A DNA stretch of 64,000 nucleotides from Microcebus murinus. Taxonomy: Eukaryota > Chordata > Mammalia > Primates > Cheirogaleidae. Each line of letters opens with the position of its first letter. The first letter of the stretch is position 1. The DNA is taken from the NCBI RefSeq assembly GCF_040939455.1, contig NC_134109.1, positions 38,333,501 through 38,397,500 on the forward strand, written 5' to 3'. The position numbers and the translations under genes were made by a program. Under the pieces are notes generated by a model. That model was not told where the DNA came from, ran no database searches, and saw only the letters and a program-made list of their open reading frames with translations. Of the stretch, positions 48,481 to 62,027 are shown piece after piece.

Positions 48481-49937
48481 TCCGACTACTGTTTTCACAA
48501 TCAAGTGCCTGTAGAAAAAGCAAAAGGCTTTTTCTTAGAGGTGTTTTCTTGTGCCTCAGCCCAGGTCAACCACAGCTGAGAACAGCAGGGCCTCAGACCC
48601 TAGCAATAAACACGACCACTCACCTACTGGTCTCTATTAGAATTATGAGCCCGGTGCCTGGGGCAAAACAGGTGGCAGCTCCAGGGCTTGGCTTGAAAAA
48701 GACTCCAGGAAATGTTGGAACATGTCACATATAATAAAATATCAGCTATGGAAATAAATCACTCCAGGGGAATTTTACTCCTTTGGAATTAATTCCATCA
48801 ACCTGCAAGAAACCTTCCACATTCAGGGAATGCCCTTTGCAAAGCAGAGACCTGTATGTGACATCTTGAAAGGAGGCAGAAGATAACCTCTCACCTACCG
48901 CTCTGCTCACCGTCTGCGCTATTTAAAAACTAGTATCAGTGATCACTTGACAGACACTAACTCCTGCTTCACCAACTCAACTAGATGAAGCATATTTTGG
49001 GAAGCGTGCATTTAGGGAGGTGCTGCGGGAAGGATTACGGTTGCCGTTGAGTCACTCCTGGGGCAGGGAGGGGTTTCCAAATCCCACCCACGGCAGAGAT
49101 GGTTGTTTCTGTATTTAGAGCTATACCTATAGCCATTTCAGTTTTTCTAAAGTTCAATTTCCTAAAAACTAAGCCTGCACTTCTGCACAGCTTTACCTGA
49201 GGTTTTGGCTCCTCTGAGGCAAACTCTACCCTGACCTGTGTGGTAGGAAACTTAAGGTCCGGGAGATGGGTTTAACCTCAGCTCTCAAGCCAAGTGGCTT
49301 AGCCCTTTGTCTATGCCTTGCTCCCCACTCTTTTGTCCCTGCTTTCAGCCAACCACAAACGCGAGTCATTAACATGGGGCGATGAACACCTGGGGGAATA
49401 AAAGCAACCCAGAAATCCCTTTGTCCCACGCCCAGTGTGAGTTACAGGTGCTTGGTAATAATAGAATTCCTGTTGTCACTTGCTCTGCTTCCATTAACCC
49501 GCTGAAGCCCAGGTGACTTTCTGTTCCTGCTATTAGTTCAGAACTGTCACCTCCCCAGACGCAAGGGGAGGCTGTGAGTATAACTAGTCTGCCTACCCTA
49601 CAGCCCTCCATTAAGAATTGCTCTTTAGGAGTTAAAACTGTGTGCAGAAATGGAGGAAGTAGGAATTAGGGAGCTGAGGCTGCCTTTGTGGCTTGAACTT
49701 ATGAAATGCCTTGTTATGGCAGAGCGGTAAATGGCCGGATGGATGGACAAGGGAGAATAATGAAACAGAAGCACAGAGTGAGGCAGAGACAAGAGATCAG
49801 GGAGGATGAGTGAGCCAAGAAGGAACTATCAGGGCTCTTCATGTCTTTCCTGTTTTGGATCTTCTGAGAGTCCTGGCCAATTCCTGCCCTTGGGTTCTCT
49901 GAGACACCATTTGCACCTCCAAATCTTTACGTTAAAT

Positions 49938-50395
49938 TCTCTTTTTTTAATTTGTTTTTTAATTTCAGAATATTATGGGGGTACAGACATTTTGGTTACA
50001 TATACTGCCTTTGCACTGAGTCAGAGCTACAAGTGTGCCCATCTCCCAGTATGCACAGACCAATTAGGTGTGAATTCACCCATCCCCCCCTGCCCTCTCC
50101 CAGCAGCCTGATAGCCAATGAATGATGCCCATCAATACATGAGTGGATTAATAAAATGTGGTATATGCATACCATGGAATACTACTCAGCCATAAAAAAT
50201 GGTGATCTAGTATCTTTTGTAACAACCTGGGTGAAGCTAGAGCCCATTCTTCTAAGTGAAGTATCACAAGAATGGAAAAATAAACACCACATGTACTCAC
50301 CATTAAATTGGTACTAATTGATCACACTAATGTGCACATATGGGAAGTAACATTCATTGGATGTCAGGCTGCTGGGAGAGGGCTTCAGCCACTGT
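49938..50395 (-). mobile_element. L1 insertion with 5' inversion (twin priming)
   Basis: Two oppositely oriented L1 pieces abut. 49938-50097 is the antisense of the lemur-type L1 3' end: T-rich start, 'cagaatattatgggggtacagacattttggttaca', then 'taggtgtgaattcacccatcc'. 50098-50395 is L1 read forward, from the end of ORF2: 'catgagtggattaataaaatgtgg', 'tggaatactactcagccataaaaaatgg', 'aatgtgcacatatgggaagtaac'. This is the arrangement left by twin-primed reverse transcription of a single insertion in minus orientation. Exact junction is approximate. Confidence 0.82.
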
Positions 50396-51006
50396 GGCCG
50401 TCTGCTCTCGAGGCTCTGGACGGCCAGCTGCAAGGCAGTTGTGAAGGCCCCTCAGCTGCAGCAGATATGGTAGGAGTGAGCTGCGGGCCATGAGTCCAGA
50501 GGTGGCGCCTCTGTCACGGCCCTCCCAGACTGGGGTAGGTGTACGTGCGAGTACACACACACATACACGTGAACGAGAACAAAACAGCAGGTGAAACGGC
50601 AGCTGCAGCAGTTCCCTTGACGCTCCGTGTAGGACAGGAATCTGGAGGTCCAAGGAATGGGAAGGACTCAGCCCAGCTGCTGGGGCACAGGGACATTTCC
50701 TGATGCCGTATGTTACGGCCTTGACCCTGTAGGGACCTTTCTTTCTGGGAAATTCTTGCTAAGCAAGGGGTTACAGAACTAAATGTGATAACCAAAACAT
50801 ATTGACAAAGACTTCAGTTCCAGTAAGTTTTCTAATTTTCTAATGCTCAATGATAATTCATATTCTCTATTTTAAGGGCTTTGTAATAATAATAATCACT
50901 ATCATTGCAAAGCAAATGTCCTCCTCTATGGACTGCAAATATATTACAGTAAGCAAGAATTTTTATAGTACCTCTTCTCCCCTTCTATAAAGTTGATTCA
51001 TTCTTA

Positions 51007-51240
<234 letters not shown>

Positions 51241-52394
51241 AATGAAAAACAAAAATTAGAAAAACAAGAATCTGTAGTCTGAGGAAGTTATGATCTGAAG
51301 ACATAAATCTCATTTGAAGATGTATTATTGTGGAAATCAAGGCAGTAGGAAATGGTCACGATACTCAGGATATTACAGTGAGCACGCAGATTACATTTGG
51401 GAAATAATTCAAAAATCAAAATAACACTTAAAAGTTATAAATAATTTGGTTATTGCTTTAAGGCAGTGTTAAGCAGGGCACCACATATGTACTTACTTGC
51501 CCAAATCCTAAGAATTGTAGAATATTTCTACATGACCCAAAACCCACCCTGTAACAAAAGCCACAGAGTGCTGCTGACAGCTATAGGCAAGGAGAAGAAA
51601 ATCTCTGGTACCAGACAGCCCTGTGTTGAACTTCTCGTAGGTGTCACAGCTTTATTACTTTTCTCAAAGTCATCTAAAAGGTAAAAAGGCAGCTCAAATC
51701 AACAGGAAACAGTCACTGACGTCAAAGAGGTCACAGTGGAAAAGCACCCTCATGAGGAAATCTGATTGCACCATGTTTGAACTGGAAACAACTTGAATTT
51801 AACCACATTAAGAAAGATTACAAAACCTTCATGGAAGAAACAATGAGAGGGAGTCCAATAGCTTCATTTTTTTTTTTTCACTTATCATTTTGCACAGCCC
51901 ATAAGATGTCAGAAGCTAATCCAATCACCCAGCAACCCCGCTGTCAGGCCCACAGGCAAGATACCTCCTGTCTGAGCTCAGAGACTAGTCTTTGGGAAGG
52001 TGAAATATGTCTTCAATACAACAAATTCTCAGGGACTTGCATTTCAAACCTGGAGGGACACACAGCTCTTTTCAGAGGCCGAGTGTTTTCCTGGTAATCT
52101 GGATATGTTATAGCCATCTCTCGTAATGAAACGTGACAAAGCTTACTGGCATATACACCAGGCTAGGGAAACAAACACGGGATCTCACTTGTAGCTTAAC
52201 ATACTTTGAAACATCCAGGTCAGGATGTTCTTTAACGTATAAATAAGCAGTAAACATACAGTCAGGGATACAGCAGAGTCAGAGCACACACCTTCCCTTC
52301 CTGATCCTGATGGACATGCCTCCTTTGGCATGTCTCGTCCACGCACATTTGGCTGAGTCTCACTGTGCGGGGCCGCACTGGCTTTGTGCACTCG

Positions 52395-52490
52395 GTCTTG
52401 TTTTTCATGGAGGACCTGAAACCTTGGAAGGCAGCGCCCAGATGCTAAGTGATAGTGCCTGGACCACAGTGGGGCTTAATAAATGCTTAG
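52395..52490 (+). repeat. MIR/L2-type 3' tail
   Basis: 'tgatagtgcctggaccacagtggggcttaataaatgcttagg' is the common ending of these ancient elements. Confidence 0.5.
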
Positions 52491-52689
52491 GCAACTAACA
52501 TAGCAGGAGACCATTTTTGTTTTCTGATAAAATTTAAATTAGAACTTTAGAAAAGCTGGAGCAAGCTTCCAAGATTAGTTTTACCCAACCATTTTATGTA
52601 AGTAAAGTGCACAGAACTGAAATGCCTTGTCCATAGTGTATAGACGAGGTAAGCAAGAGAATCAAGCCTGCTGATGCCACATTTCCTCT

Positions 52690-53080
52690 GATAAAGTTTT
52701 AGTTTTTCTGTTTATAAATGTAATTACAAGGTAAATACATGGAAAATGGAGAAGAAAATAAAGAAAATGAAAATAAAATCACCCATAATCCTGATGTCTA
52801 GAGACAGAAGTCTAAATGCAAAGAGAAACAAAGAACTTCCAAAGAACTGGAGATTTTAGGGTAAGAAATTCACAAGGTAATTTTAGCTAGATTTAATTTC
52901 CCCTTTATCTCTTAATTATACTTAACATTCTACAGCATGTTTAAAGAAAGAAAAAGGAAATGAAAAACATACCCTTCCCTTTTCAACTTATATTACATAA
53001 TATTTCCTGATATAATTAGTCATGAAGACCATGATTTTTTTAACAGTTGCATACTATTCCTGATGCCAATTCTATTATGT
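52690..53080 (-). repeat. L1M fragment, minus orientation
   Basis: 'gaagaaaataaagaaaatgaaaataaaatcacccataatcctgatgtctagagac' and, further on, 'catgatttttttaacagttgcatactattcc' fit antisense old-L1 3' sequence. Confidence 0.55.
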
Positions 53081-53270
53081 CCTACAATTAGCTGGACTTC
53101 TAATTAATGAAAATAAGAGGACACTGTATTAGTAGTATTGTCTCTAAGTCTATACCATGATAAAGATAATTTTTATTAGCCTGGTGAAGCAGGCATCTCT
53201 GGGTGCAGCTGATTGCTAACCAGGCATGGTGTTTTAATCAGCTAATCATTTAGACATCACTACCTTTGGA

Positions 53271-53286
53271 GCACCTCCTAGTGGTT
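53271..53286 (+). promoter_or_regulatory. Possible CTCF-like motif
   Basis: GCACCTCCTAGTGGTT carries the CTCF core wording CCTAGTGG with partial agreement on the flank. Motif likeness only; single motifs of this length occur by chance. Confidence 0.2.
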
Positions 53287-54829
53287 GAGAGGGGTTGTGA
53301 CTATCTCCTGATCAAAAATATCAAAATATATTATAGCTTCAATTCACAAGGAAGATACTTTGGATGCTGATTCACTTTTTAAAAAAATGTTTAGTCGCTT
53401 TACAAAAGCATCCACAAAAGGATTTCTTTAAGACATTATTGCACATAGTGAGATTCTCTTTATAAAGATTTTGGTTTTAATCACCAATAAGAGCAGGTCT
53501 ACCAAAGATATTTACAGACTCAGCTTGTATAGGGTTACAGAATAAAGAATATAAATACCATTTCACTAATTTAGATCAATTTTCATGACAGAGATTCCTA
53601 AACTCTGCAAGCTTTTAAAACAGTCAAGATGTCATCTCTTTCTCTGATCTGTGTATGAATTAGACATTTTTGTCTCATGAGAGATTTGTAGTTATAGTTG
53701 TCTGATTAGACATTTTGCCCAGTTAGCAAAGTAGAGAATATGGCCAAGCATATCCCACATCCGCCTTGAGGTGATGCCTGGGAATGCACTGGCTGGTCTG
53801 TTCCAGCGGTGATGTACTGATTGAAGTTCCCTTTGGAATATGCATCCCACATGCTATTTTGAGTTTGGTTCCACCATTTCAGCCATGACAAGCTCTTCTC
53901 TTGGCCCTCTGGCTGGCGAACAAGATCTGTTCAAGAAAATGACTCACCCACAATCTCATTCCAAACCATTTTTGCAATCTGGGCTAAACATTGATCTCCA
54001 CTGTCCACTGAGGAAGATGCAGATCTTATTCTACAGATAAAGAGATGAACACATTAACTGCCATGTGAGTTGTATTTAACTCACAATGATTTTGAGCCTG
54101 AGGCCTGGTGAAGCAGAAGCTGGGCAAAACCCTGCAGTTGGTTTGGGAAAATCTTACTTGTTGATGTTATTATTACAATTAATATTAACAAATTAATTCT
54201 AAAAACATGGATTACATGAATATAAGTCAATAAATTTCGGTTTTCATTAGAAAGGATCGTTTTGTTTTCGATGTTTTTATTATATTTTTGTAATAAAACA
54301 CCACGACCCCAGAGAAAAAATTTTTTTTCTAGTGTGGCAGTCAACATGTTAAAGTAAAAGATGCATAACTCTAACAAGATGAGGGGTAATCAGAGACAGA
54401 TGAAAAGGTCTACACAGGGAAGAAGACATCATGTTAACTTTGTAAGGAAGCTTCGTTTGGCTAAATGGAGTTCAGAAGGGCATTTAAAACCCCAAAGATA
54501 AGAACAGATACAAAGATGGCGACACCGACAACTTCATGCCAGATCCAACAGACAGCTTTGAGTCTTCTGGTGGACTGACTTCCTCTCGGCCCTTGATTTC
54601 TCCCCCCTGTGAAACCACTTCCTTCTGATTATTCTTCTGTTTCTCCGACCCTTCTCTACCCCTACTTAGAATTCCTTCTTCAGTTCTCCTCTCCTCTCCC
54701 TCTATAAACACCTACTGAAAGATTTTATGTTATAGTTTCCACTATAGCAAAAGGACACGGATGACTTTGAAATCTAATCTTCCATCTGAACAACAAAGCA
54801 CCTGACAAGCAAACATCTTACTACTGAAT

Positions 54830-55560
54830 TTCCCCTAAACTGAACTCATTACATTCTACTCTCCTCAAGCTCCCAACTGGGCAGAATCTTGGCCACTCCT
54901 CCTAAAAAGTCCTATGGAGTCCTCCTTAGTGTTTCCTTGACTCCGCTCCCATGGCTGGGGCCTTGGGACAGGCAGGTCAAAAGGTCAATGGCTCCATATC
55001 CTTGTCAGATCTGTCACTGCTTGTCTCCTTCTATAGAGAGCCACCAGAAGAGTGTTCTAAAATGCAACTCTTACACATTGCTTCCTGACTTAAACGCTTC
55101 TGCTGGCTCCTTTCACCTGCACAATGAAGTCTAAGCTCCTTCTTGCAAAGGACATCAGACCCATTATGACTTTGCTTCTTCATCATCCCCTCCCCTCCGA
55201 TTTCCTCTCTTACAATCCTGCCTCAACTAGACATTTGTGGTTTCCTGGGGATATCATACAATTTTAAGCCTCTGTGTCTTGGCACTGCTGTTAACCTCTG
55301 TCTGGGAGGCTGCCCCACCTCCTGTGACTGCAGGGCCCTTATTCATCCTCAAAACACAGCTTGCACAGCGCCCCCTCTTGGGAAACCCTTCCAACGTCCT
55401 CAAGGATCAATTATGACCTCCTTCTCTCTACCACATGGTGTCAGGATGACTTTTGACCATAAGTAATTAAAGTGCAGGTCCACATTTTGTTCTTTCTTAC
55501 ATCTTTAGCCCCTGGCACATAATGTGTGCTCCACAAACAGTTATGGAAGTGAATTATAAT
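54830..55560 (+). repeat. L2 element, about 0.7 kb, plus orientation
   Basis: Forward L2: 'cctaaactgaactcatt', 'aaaatgcaactcttacacattgcttcctgacttaaac', 'atgaagtctaagctccttcttgcaaaggacatcagaccc', then 'cctggcacataatgtgtgctccacaaacagtt' at its end. Confidence 0.78.
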
Positions 55561-56431
55561 AAAAATGCAAGATAGGTACAATGTTACCATTCAAAATAAA
55601 ACAGCCAATATATCTCTGGGTGGCTAGGGTCTACTTTCAATATTTAGAGGCTAAATCAGTTCTGAAGCCAGCATTTCAGGTTATCTATAGTTTAAGTTGA
55701 AATGACGTTTCCATGTACGGAAAACAAAAGGAAAAAAAAGAGCCAGCTAGTTGCTCTCCCCCCGAAGCACATTCCTAATGCTATCAGCTCGTTTTTCCAC
55801 ACTGGCTGGGAAATATTTCTTAAAGTCCTGATTGTCCCTGTTTGTAAAACCTGACCATATGTGACCCCCACAGGATGGAAGCCTGACTCACAGGCATCCC
55901 TCTACGTTCAGGGTGGAGAGGATGATTTTCATAAAATGCCACTGACTCAATGCCTTGCTGGTAAAGTGAAATTATGGTTATTAAATGCCAAACAAGAGAA
56001 GCTGCAGTTTTTCTACTGCTTGCTTTTTCACATAACCCATTTTAAAAATATGCTCAGTGAGCTAATCTTCTGCTCCCCCCGAGGTGCCCCCAGGCTCTGA
56101 TAACTCTGCCTTATCGAGCAGCGGTCTTCACTGCCGAGAACTGCCAGCAGCCTGCTGGCCCTCGCTCACATTAAACAGACCCCGCGCTTCCGCTGTCCCT
56201 GCCAGCTCAGGGGCCCTGTCCCCACAAGTGCCACAGTGCAGCCACTGACAGCTGTAAGGAGCCCCCAACAGGAGCTCTGCCTTTCTACAAACTCAGGGGG
56301 AAAAATGATAACGTTTATATTTTTATAAAGAAGGTTTGACACACATTGCTTTGGTCTCTATAAAAAGAAAAGTGATATTCTAGCCCACTGGACTTCTCAT
56401 GTCAAGGACAGATCACCTGACAGTCACGTAA

Positions 56432-56625
56432 GGCTGTGGTTTTCAGCCAGAAGAGATTCCTCGGGGAACTTTTGCCAATGTCTGGAGACGCTGCTGGCTG
56501 TCATAACTGGGAAGGTGGCACTGGCAGTTAGGGAGCTGAGGCCAGGGGTGCTGTTAACATCCCACGATGCACAGGACAGTCCCCCATAACAAAGGATCAT
56601 TCAGCCCAAATGTGAGTAGTGGGCA
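56432..56625 (+). mobile_element. MER20 (hAT-Charlie DNA transposon remnant)
   Basis: Blocks in order: 'tgtggttttcagccagaagagattcctcgggg', 'ttttgccaatgtctggagacgctgctggctgtcataactggg', 'gaggccaggggtgctgttaacatcccacgatgcacaggacagtcccccataacaaagg'. This is the MER20 order. Nonautonomous; no transposase. Confidence 0.75.
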
Positions 56626-58039
56626 AATGACATGGCACTGTGAAAATAAGCGAATTTTTTTTATGCAAAAGGTAAAAATTTACCAGCTACTAGATTATTA
56701 AAACCATCTGGCCTGCTGGTGAGGGTCAAGGTGGTGGGGTAAAGCTCTGAGCAATGTGGAAGGGCCCTTTCTGCTGCAGATCTGTCCTGAAGCCCAAGTA
56801 AGGAGGACAGACCCAATTGAAGCAGCAGGTCCTATGGGTTGCCAGAAGAGAAACTTTAACCAGGCTCCAGGGCAATTCTGCCATATTTGCTCCAAGTTTT
56901 CTTGGTTGTGTCCAACTCATCTTGAACTGCTTTTCACCACTGGCAGCCATTAGCGCAGAAGGTCTGCATTTGTTACAGGCACGGGCGAGTTCCCGCTTCA
57001 TGTTCTGTCAGAGAACACCAAAGCGTTGGTGGCCCAGTGCTCCCTGGGGAGCGAGGAGCCTCAGAAGGACAAGGAGGCAGAGAAAAGCGCTTCCCATGCA
57101 CGGGCCACTGCACAAAAATGGGAAAATGTACGTGAAGAGGAGGGGAGGAGTCTGGCTGGAAGGGCTCTCCTCTTTTGTTTTGGTTGGGAATCATATATTA
57201 CATCATTTTAATGTTTAACATGTCATAGACCACAAGAATGGAATTAAGAGACTCTGGGAAGAGTTCCAAGACTCCTTTCGCAACACTTAAGTGATAAATC
57301 ACTACAGACCAGAAGTGGGCAGGAGTGAGCTCAAAATACGAGCTCTTTTGCTGTACAAATATACTAAGAATTGGAAGCCTCCTATGGAAAGGAAACAGGA
57401 ACTCCCTGGGTGGCCCCAGAGAAAAGACAGGGCAGGCCAGAGCCCTCCAGCAGAAAGGGGAGGGTCTGCTGGTGCGACTGAGCCAAGGTAGTAGCTTGCA
57501 GGGAGGACAGGAGAAGGGACCTTGAGAAGGAATACGGTCTGCCTTGATGGAGCACGGGTTAGTTAATAAGAGGGTGGGGACGGGAGACTGGCAGGGTGAG
57601 CTCTCAGCCTGACACAGGACTGCTGGTGAACAGACCACTCTACCCGGCAGGATGGGGAAAATGCAGCAATAGCAACGGTGAGCAAAAGCAGCACGCTGGG
57701 GCTGCCACTCTTCCACGGTGCCTCCTCTTTTGCCCCTCCAACCCCTATAGCCATACAGAGCCCATCACCAACCAGAGACAGCGCCAAGGGCTTGAGCTAC
57801 CCCTTCCCAATAATCTCTACCAAGTCCCAAATTCACTGCATCCTACATAAAAATAAGGGAGCATGGGATATGCAAATGCAGCTTTAAGACCAGCCACCGG
57901 ACTCTTCCGGCAGATGGCTACCCCGAGCCCGTCCTAAACAACAATCCAGGAATTGCTGCTGGGACCAGACCACCACGGAGGGTCACCAGCTGAGTCTACA
58001 TTAGGAACAGCCTGTTCCTGGGCTTCAGGCCTATAAGCC

Positions 58040-58120
58040 CCCATGAGAACATCAGCTTCATGAGGGCGGAGACTCCTCTCCGTTTTGTTCACTGCTGTGT
58101 CTCAGTCTGCCAGGGGGACT
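58040..58120 (+). repeat. L2 3' fragment, plus orientation
   Basis: 'cttcatgagggcggagactcctctccgttttgttcactgctgtgtctcag' matches the L2 phrase 'ctccatgagggcagggaccttgtctgttttgttcactgctgt'. Confidence 0.65.
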
Positions 58121-59183
58121 CGTGTGCACCCTGTTGCTAACTCTACACTGGCAGGGCTGTTCTGGTCATGAGAGGCCCTGGGTCATTCTGGGCTTAGAAG
58201 AGATGGACACAGTTGGGTTCTTACCAGTGACGAAGTAATCATGGAAAACTCAAATATTTCAAAACTAGAACATATTATAGGCTATGCTACCACATATTAC
58301 AAGTATACAGCATGATTCTGTCTTCTGGGTGGGGTGGACCCAGTCTAGACACTCGCAGGTGTAGCTTGAGGTCCTGCAGGGACCTCCGAGTCATGGCGGA
58401 GTCAACCCAACTTCTTAGGGAAGCACCTGCAGGCCATGGCCGAGGTGCCTCTTAGAGCTCTTAGTTGGTTTTTTGGCTTACGCCACTCTGGCTGCACTTC
58501 CGAGGAAATACTGGCACACAGATGAGAGTTCTTCCCAGAACCCAGGGTTCATTTGCCCCTACCTTTCCTTGTGTAGTGTTAGAACTACACGTACAACATG
58601 CTATCTACCGCACACTGCGATTTCATGTGTATTAACCTTTTCTTCCCAACTGGACCGAGGTTTAAAAGAACTATTTCTTTTGCCCAGCACTCAATCGGTG
58701 TGATCCTGGACTGACTGATTTTTCACCAAACTGTCTGGCCGAAAGCCCATCTCATTCTCATTCCTGGAGCCAGTCTTGCCACTCAGTGTTTCAACAACGA
58801 GGCCAGAGTACCTATAGCTTGGCAGGTTCTAAGGCTTCCCACTTGTGGTCAGGGAAAACCATAACCAAGCAGTCACCACCCCAAGAGTTTTCAGTCATCA
58901 CAAAACACAGGGGCAAACTCTGACACTGGTTGAATCCTGGTTACGTCAAAGGAAATTACACACAACTTCACAAACCATCTTACCAAACGCAGAGGTGGGG
59001 GTCTACTCAATCTTTAGGTCGTCAATGATAGTGACAGCTAGTAACAAGGCCAGTGACAACTGAACACCCCCAAATTAAAAAACAAGCCAACTGTTTCAAA
59101 CCTTTTTGTCCCACCAAAAATCTTGGCAGTCCTAGCCAGACACACAGAGCCAAAGGAACAGCTAGAACTTTGGGTTCTTTTAT

Positions 59184-59546
59184 TTCCCATTCATTTTTTT
59201 TTTTTTTTTTTTTTTGAGACAGAGTCTCGCTTTGTTGTCCAGGCTAGAGTGAGTGCCGTGGCGTCAGCCTAGCTCACAGCAACCTCAATCTCCTGGGCTT
59301 GAGTGATCCTTCTGCCTCAGCCTCCCGAGTAGCTGGGACTACAGGCATGCGCCACCATGCCTGGCTAATTTTATATATATATATCAGTTGGCCAATTAAT
59401 TTCTTTCTATTTATAGTAGAGACGGGGTCTCGCTCTTGCTCAGGCTGGTTTTGAACTCCTGACCTTGAGCAATCCGCCCGCCTCGGCCTCCCAAGAGCTA
59501 GGATTACAGGCGTGAGCCACAGCGCCCGGCCTTCCCATTCATTTTT
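59184..59546 (-). mobile_element. Strepsirrhine-type Alu, minus orientation, with target-site duplication
   Basis: Begins with a T22 tract (59194-59215), then 'gagacagagtctcgctttgttg', the reversed right arm with 'agtgccgtggcgtcagcctagctcacagc', the lemur-type mid stretch 'atcagttggccaattaatttc', and ends 'ccacagcgcccggcc' at 59531. A 14-15-bp target-site duplication, TTCCCATTCATTTT, is at 59184-59197 and 59532-59545. Little diverged, so probably one of the youngest insertions in the window. Confidence 0.95.
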
Positions 59547-60097
59547 GTGGCCAGAAAGTCAGAAAGCCTGTTAGCCTGAGAGGACAAAGCAAAGGTTTCA
59601 AGAATTGTCCCCCAAAGTCATATCCCGGAGATGGCCAACGCACATTTTGTCCCCAGAGGATCTGCCGCTGAGAAGGAGGTGGGTCAAACATGTGCTTGCC
59701 CCAGAGAGTCAGATCCAGCCTGTGAATATATATCCACAACTGAAAACCTAAAAGAAAGATGGGGGCATGCAGAGATGGGAAACACCATGTTCTGGCTCAT
59801 TTTCTATTTTGATCAGAGCCAAGGGCAAACTACAGCAAATGACCCATAGCCTACTAAGTCGTATTTGTAGCAGTCATTGCTCAGGGAAAGGAGAAAACCT
59901 AGTTCCGAACAGATAAGAGAATATCCTTACAGATTTCATAAAAGGCCAAAAACTACATATTGTGAAAATCTGCCTTTATTCCTATCTAACAACACTATGC
60001 TTCTTAGTTGTGCATATTGCAGAGAGACAAAACTTCTATTTATGATACAATGGCAACGGCATTATATCATTTAGCAGGACAACCTGGTCAAGAATCC

Positions 60098-60240
60098 GTG
60101 TGTGGCTCTGTGTGATCTGGGGCATGTTGTTTGACCCCTCTAGACCTCAGTTCTCAGATCTGTAAAATGAGGATGACAGTGTCTACACTTTCCTGGAATC
60201 TTTGGGCATTAACTAAGATAGTATGTTCAACAGATATTTA
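60098..60240 (+). repeat. MIR element, plus orientation
   Basis: 'gtgtgtggctctgtgtgatctggggcatgttgtttgacccctctagacctcagttctcagatctgtaaaatgagg' is the MIR core. Confidence 0.82.
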
Positions 60241-60479
60241 TGGAATGTCAGTGTGCAGTTTTATTGACCTTAGTAATGAACAAAAGCACCCAGAACATAC
60301 ACCAGGGTCTCAATGAACTGCTCTTTCCTTCCTTTTCTCTGTCTCCTGTAAAGCTGGCACCATTCGGGCTCCAGGAACCAACCAGGTCTCCTGATCTCTG
60401 CAGAGGGAAAAGTGTTCCAGCTTGTCGGTTGTACTTCCCTTCCTCTCATCTAACCGGCAGTCACGGGGCCTCTTCCCCT

Positions 60480-60760
60480 CGCCCTGGATGTCAGAGCAGC
60501 TCAGAGCACGGCAGGGCAATGCCGCCCGGGGTAGTGCAAGCCTCCTCCCCCATCCGGCGCTGGCAGCAGCTCAGCAGACAGGCGGGCAGGGCTGCCAGAT
60601 GCTCAGCGAGCACGCGGGAGAGGCTGGAGAGCCCGCGGGGGCTGGGAGCGTCTGGGCCAGACGGGGCTGGCTGTGGCCTCCCACGCCCCCACCCCGCCCC
60701 CACCCCGCCCGCACCTGCACCGTGCAGCCAGCCTAGGGGCACTGCCCAGAGGGGCTGCTC
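60480..60760. promoter_or_regulatory. GC-rich block with G-quadruplex motif
   Basis: About 280 bp at roughly 70% G+C with about 18 CpG by hand count (observed/expected about 0.5, below the usual CpG-island cut-off). 60679-60710 is a C-rich tract whose minus strand (the PRKCH sense strand) has five or more runs of three to five G with one-base loops, a strong G-quadruplex motif that also contains GGGCGGGG-type SP1 boxes. No repeat family is recognised. Confidence 0.5.
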
Positions 60761-62027
60761 CCAACAGGTCTGCAAGGGAAGGCCCCAGATTTAGGCGGAG
60801 GTGCTTATCTGGAAAAAAACAAAAAGGCAAGAGACTTTCTTAAACACAGGTGGGCTATTAGCTAGGCCAGAATGAGAACTCGGAGCTCCCGTGCGGCAGG
60901 TTCCAGTGCAGTCACCTGCCTGTGGTGATGAACTCTGAAAGATTAATTCCAGGGCCACATGACTGTCCTGCTGCCTCTCTCCTCTGTCCCCCTGCTCCCC
61001 ACTCCATACATACTGTTCTTTGCTCGTATTTAATGTAACAGTACTGGAGAAAATAACAGAGAAAAGAATATTCCTTTGTACCCATGTTGCCAGGCGATTT
61101 TCCTCACATACTTGAAGCATAGTGAAAGCATTTTACACCAGTGTGTGCACTGACGGCATTTATTTCACAAGATTCCAAGACACTCTGGCCTTCAGAAATA
61201 GTATTTCTGCTTTGTTGGCCAACATTCGAGGAGTGGCTTCTTATGGAAAGCTATGGCCCTGCCAGGAACTCCACCCTTGTGGGCTGGCACCACGAGGACA
61301 CCCTTCAGGGGCCCGGATGCCCTGGGAAGACAGGGATGGGTGCAGGTGAGAGCACAGGACCTCCGTCCCTGCAAAGGGGATCTGAGCAGTCTGTGGACCA
61401 CCTGAATGCAGCAGATTCTGACACAAACTTCAGCCATACCCAAAAGAATGAGGCACTACCTTGGCTCAGCTCACTGGCCTGGGCCCGGGTCCTGCTGGCA
61501 AGAGGCAGTTTTGGGGCCCTGGGCACAGAGTGTCTTGTGTTTTCCAAATGGAAACCTCTGCTTCAATAAACTGGGTCTCTGAACAAAGACTAAAGCATCT
61601 GACCAATATTTACTTTGCTACTCCCCCTTCCTGCTACTGTCCCGTCTCTCTCCCCCTTCTCTCTAGGAGGAGAACCAAAGTGGAGGCTCCTGGGAGCCGG
61701 GGGACAGGAGACCTGAATTCCAGGCCATAAATGCCAGGAGGCTCAGCTGCTGACACAACCGTCACTGATTAAGATAAAAGGAGTGTGAAGTGAATCTAGC
61801 CTGAAAAGGGAGAGTCAGGGAGGCAGCATTTACTGGGCCTACACCCCAGGTCCTGAGAGACCCAGGGCCCTCCCTGACTTAATAATAGCTTATTCCTCCC
61901 ACCCTGTTGTTAAAGAAATATAATCATATTATTAAATTTGGTAAACAGAAGAAAAAAAAAACACATGCATAATTCTACTACCTTAACACAGTTCCTAAGA
62001 GTATACTGGCATAATTTTATGCCAGTC

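Noticed and set aside
55367..55382. GCGCCCCCTCTTGG as a CTCF motif
   Set aside because: It is part of an L2 copy whose own consensus explains the wording, and two core positions do not match.
60240..60794. 184-codon open frame on the plus strand
   Set aside because: It starts inside a MIR element and runs through the GC-rich block; a chance frame.
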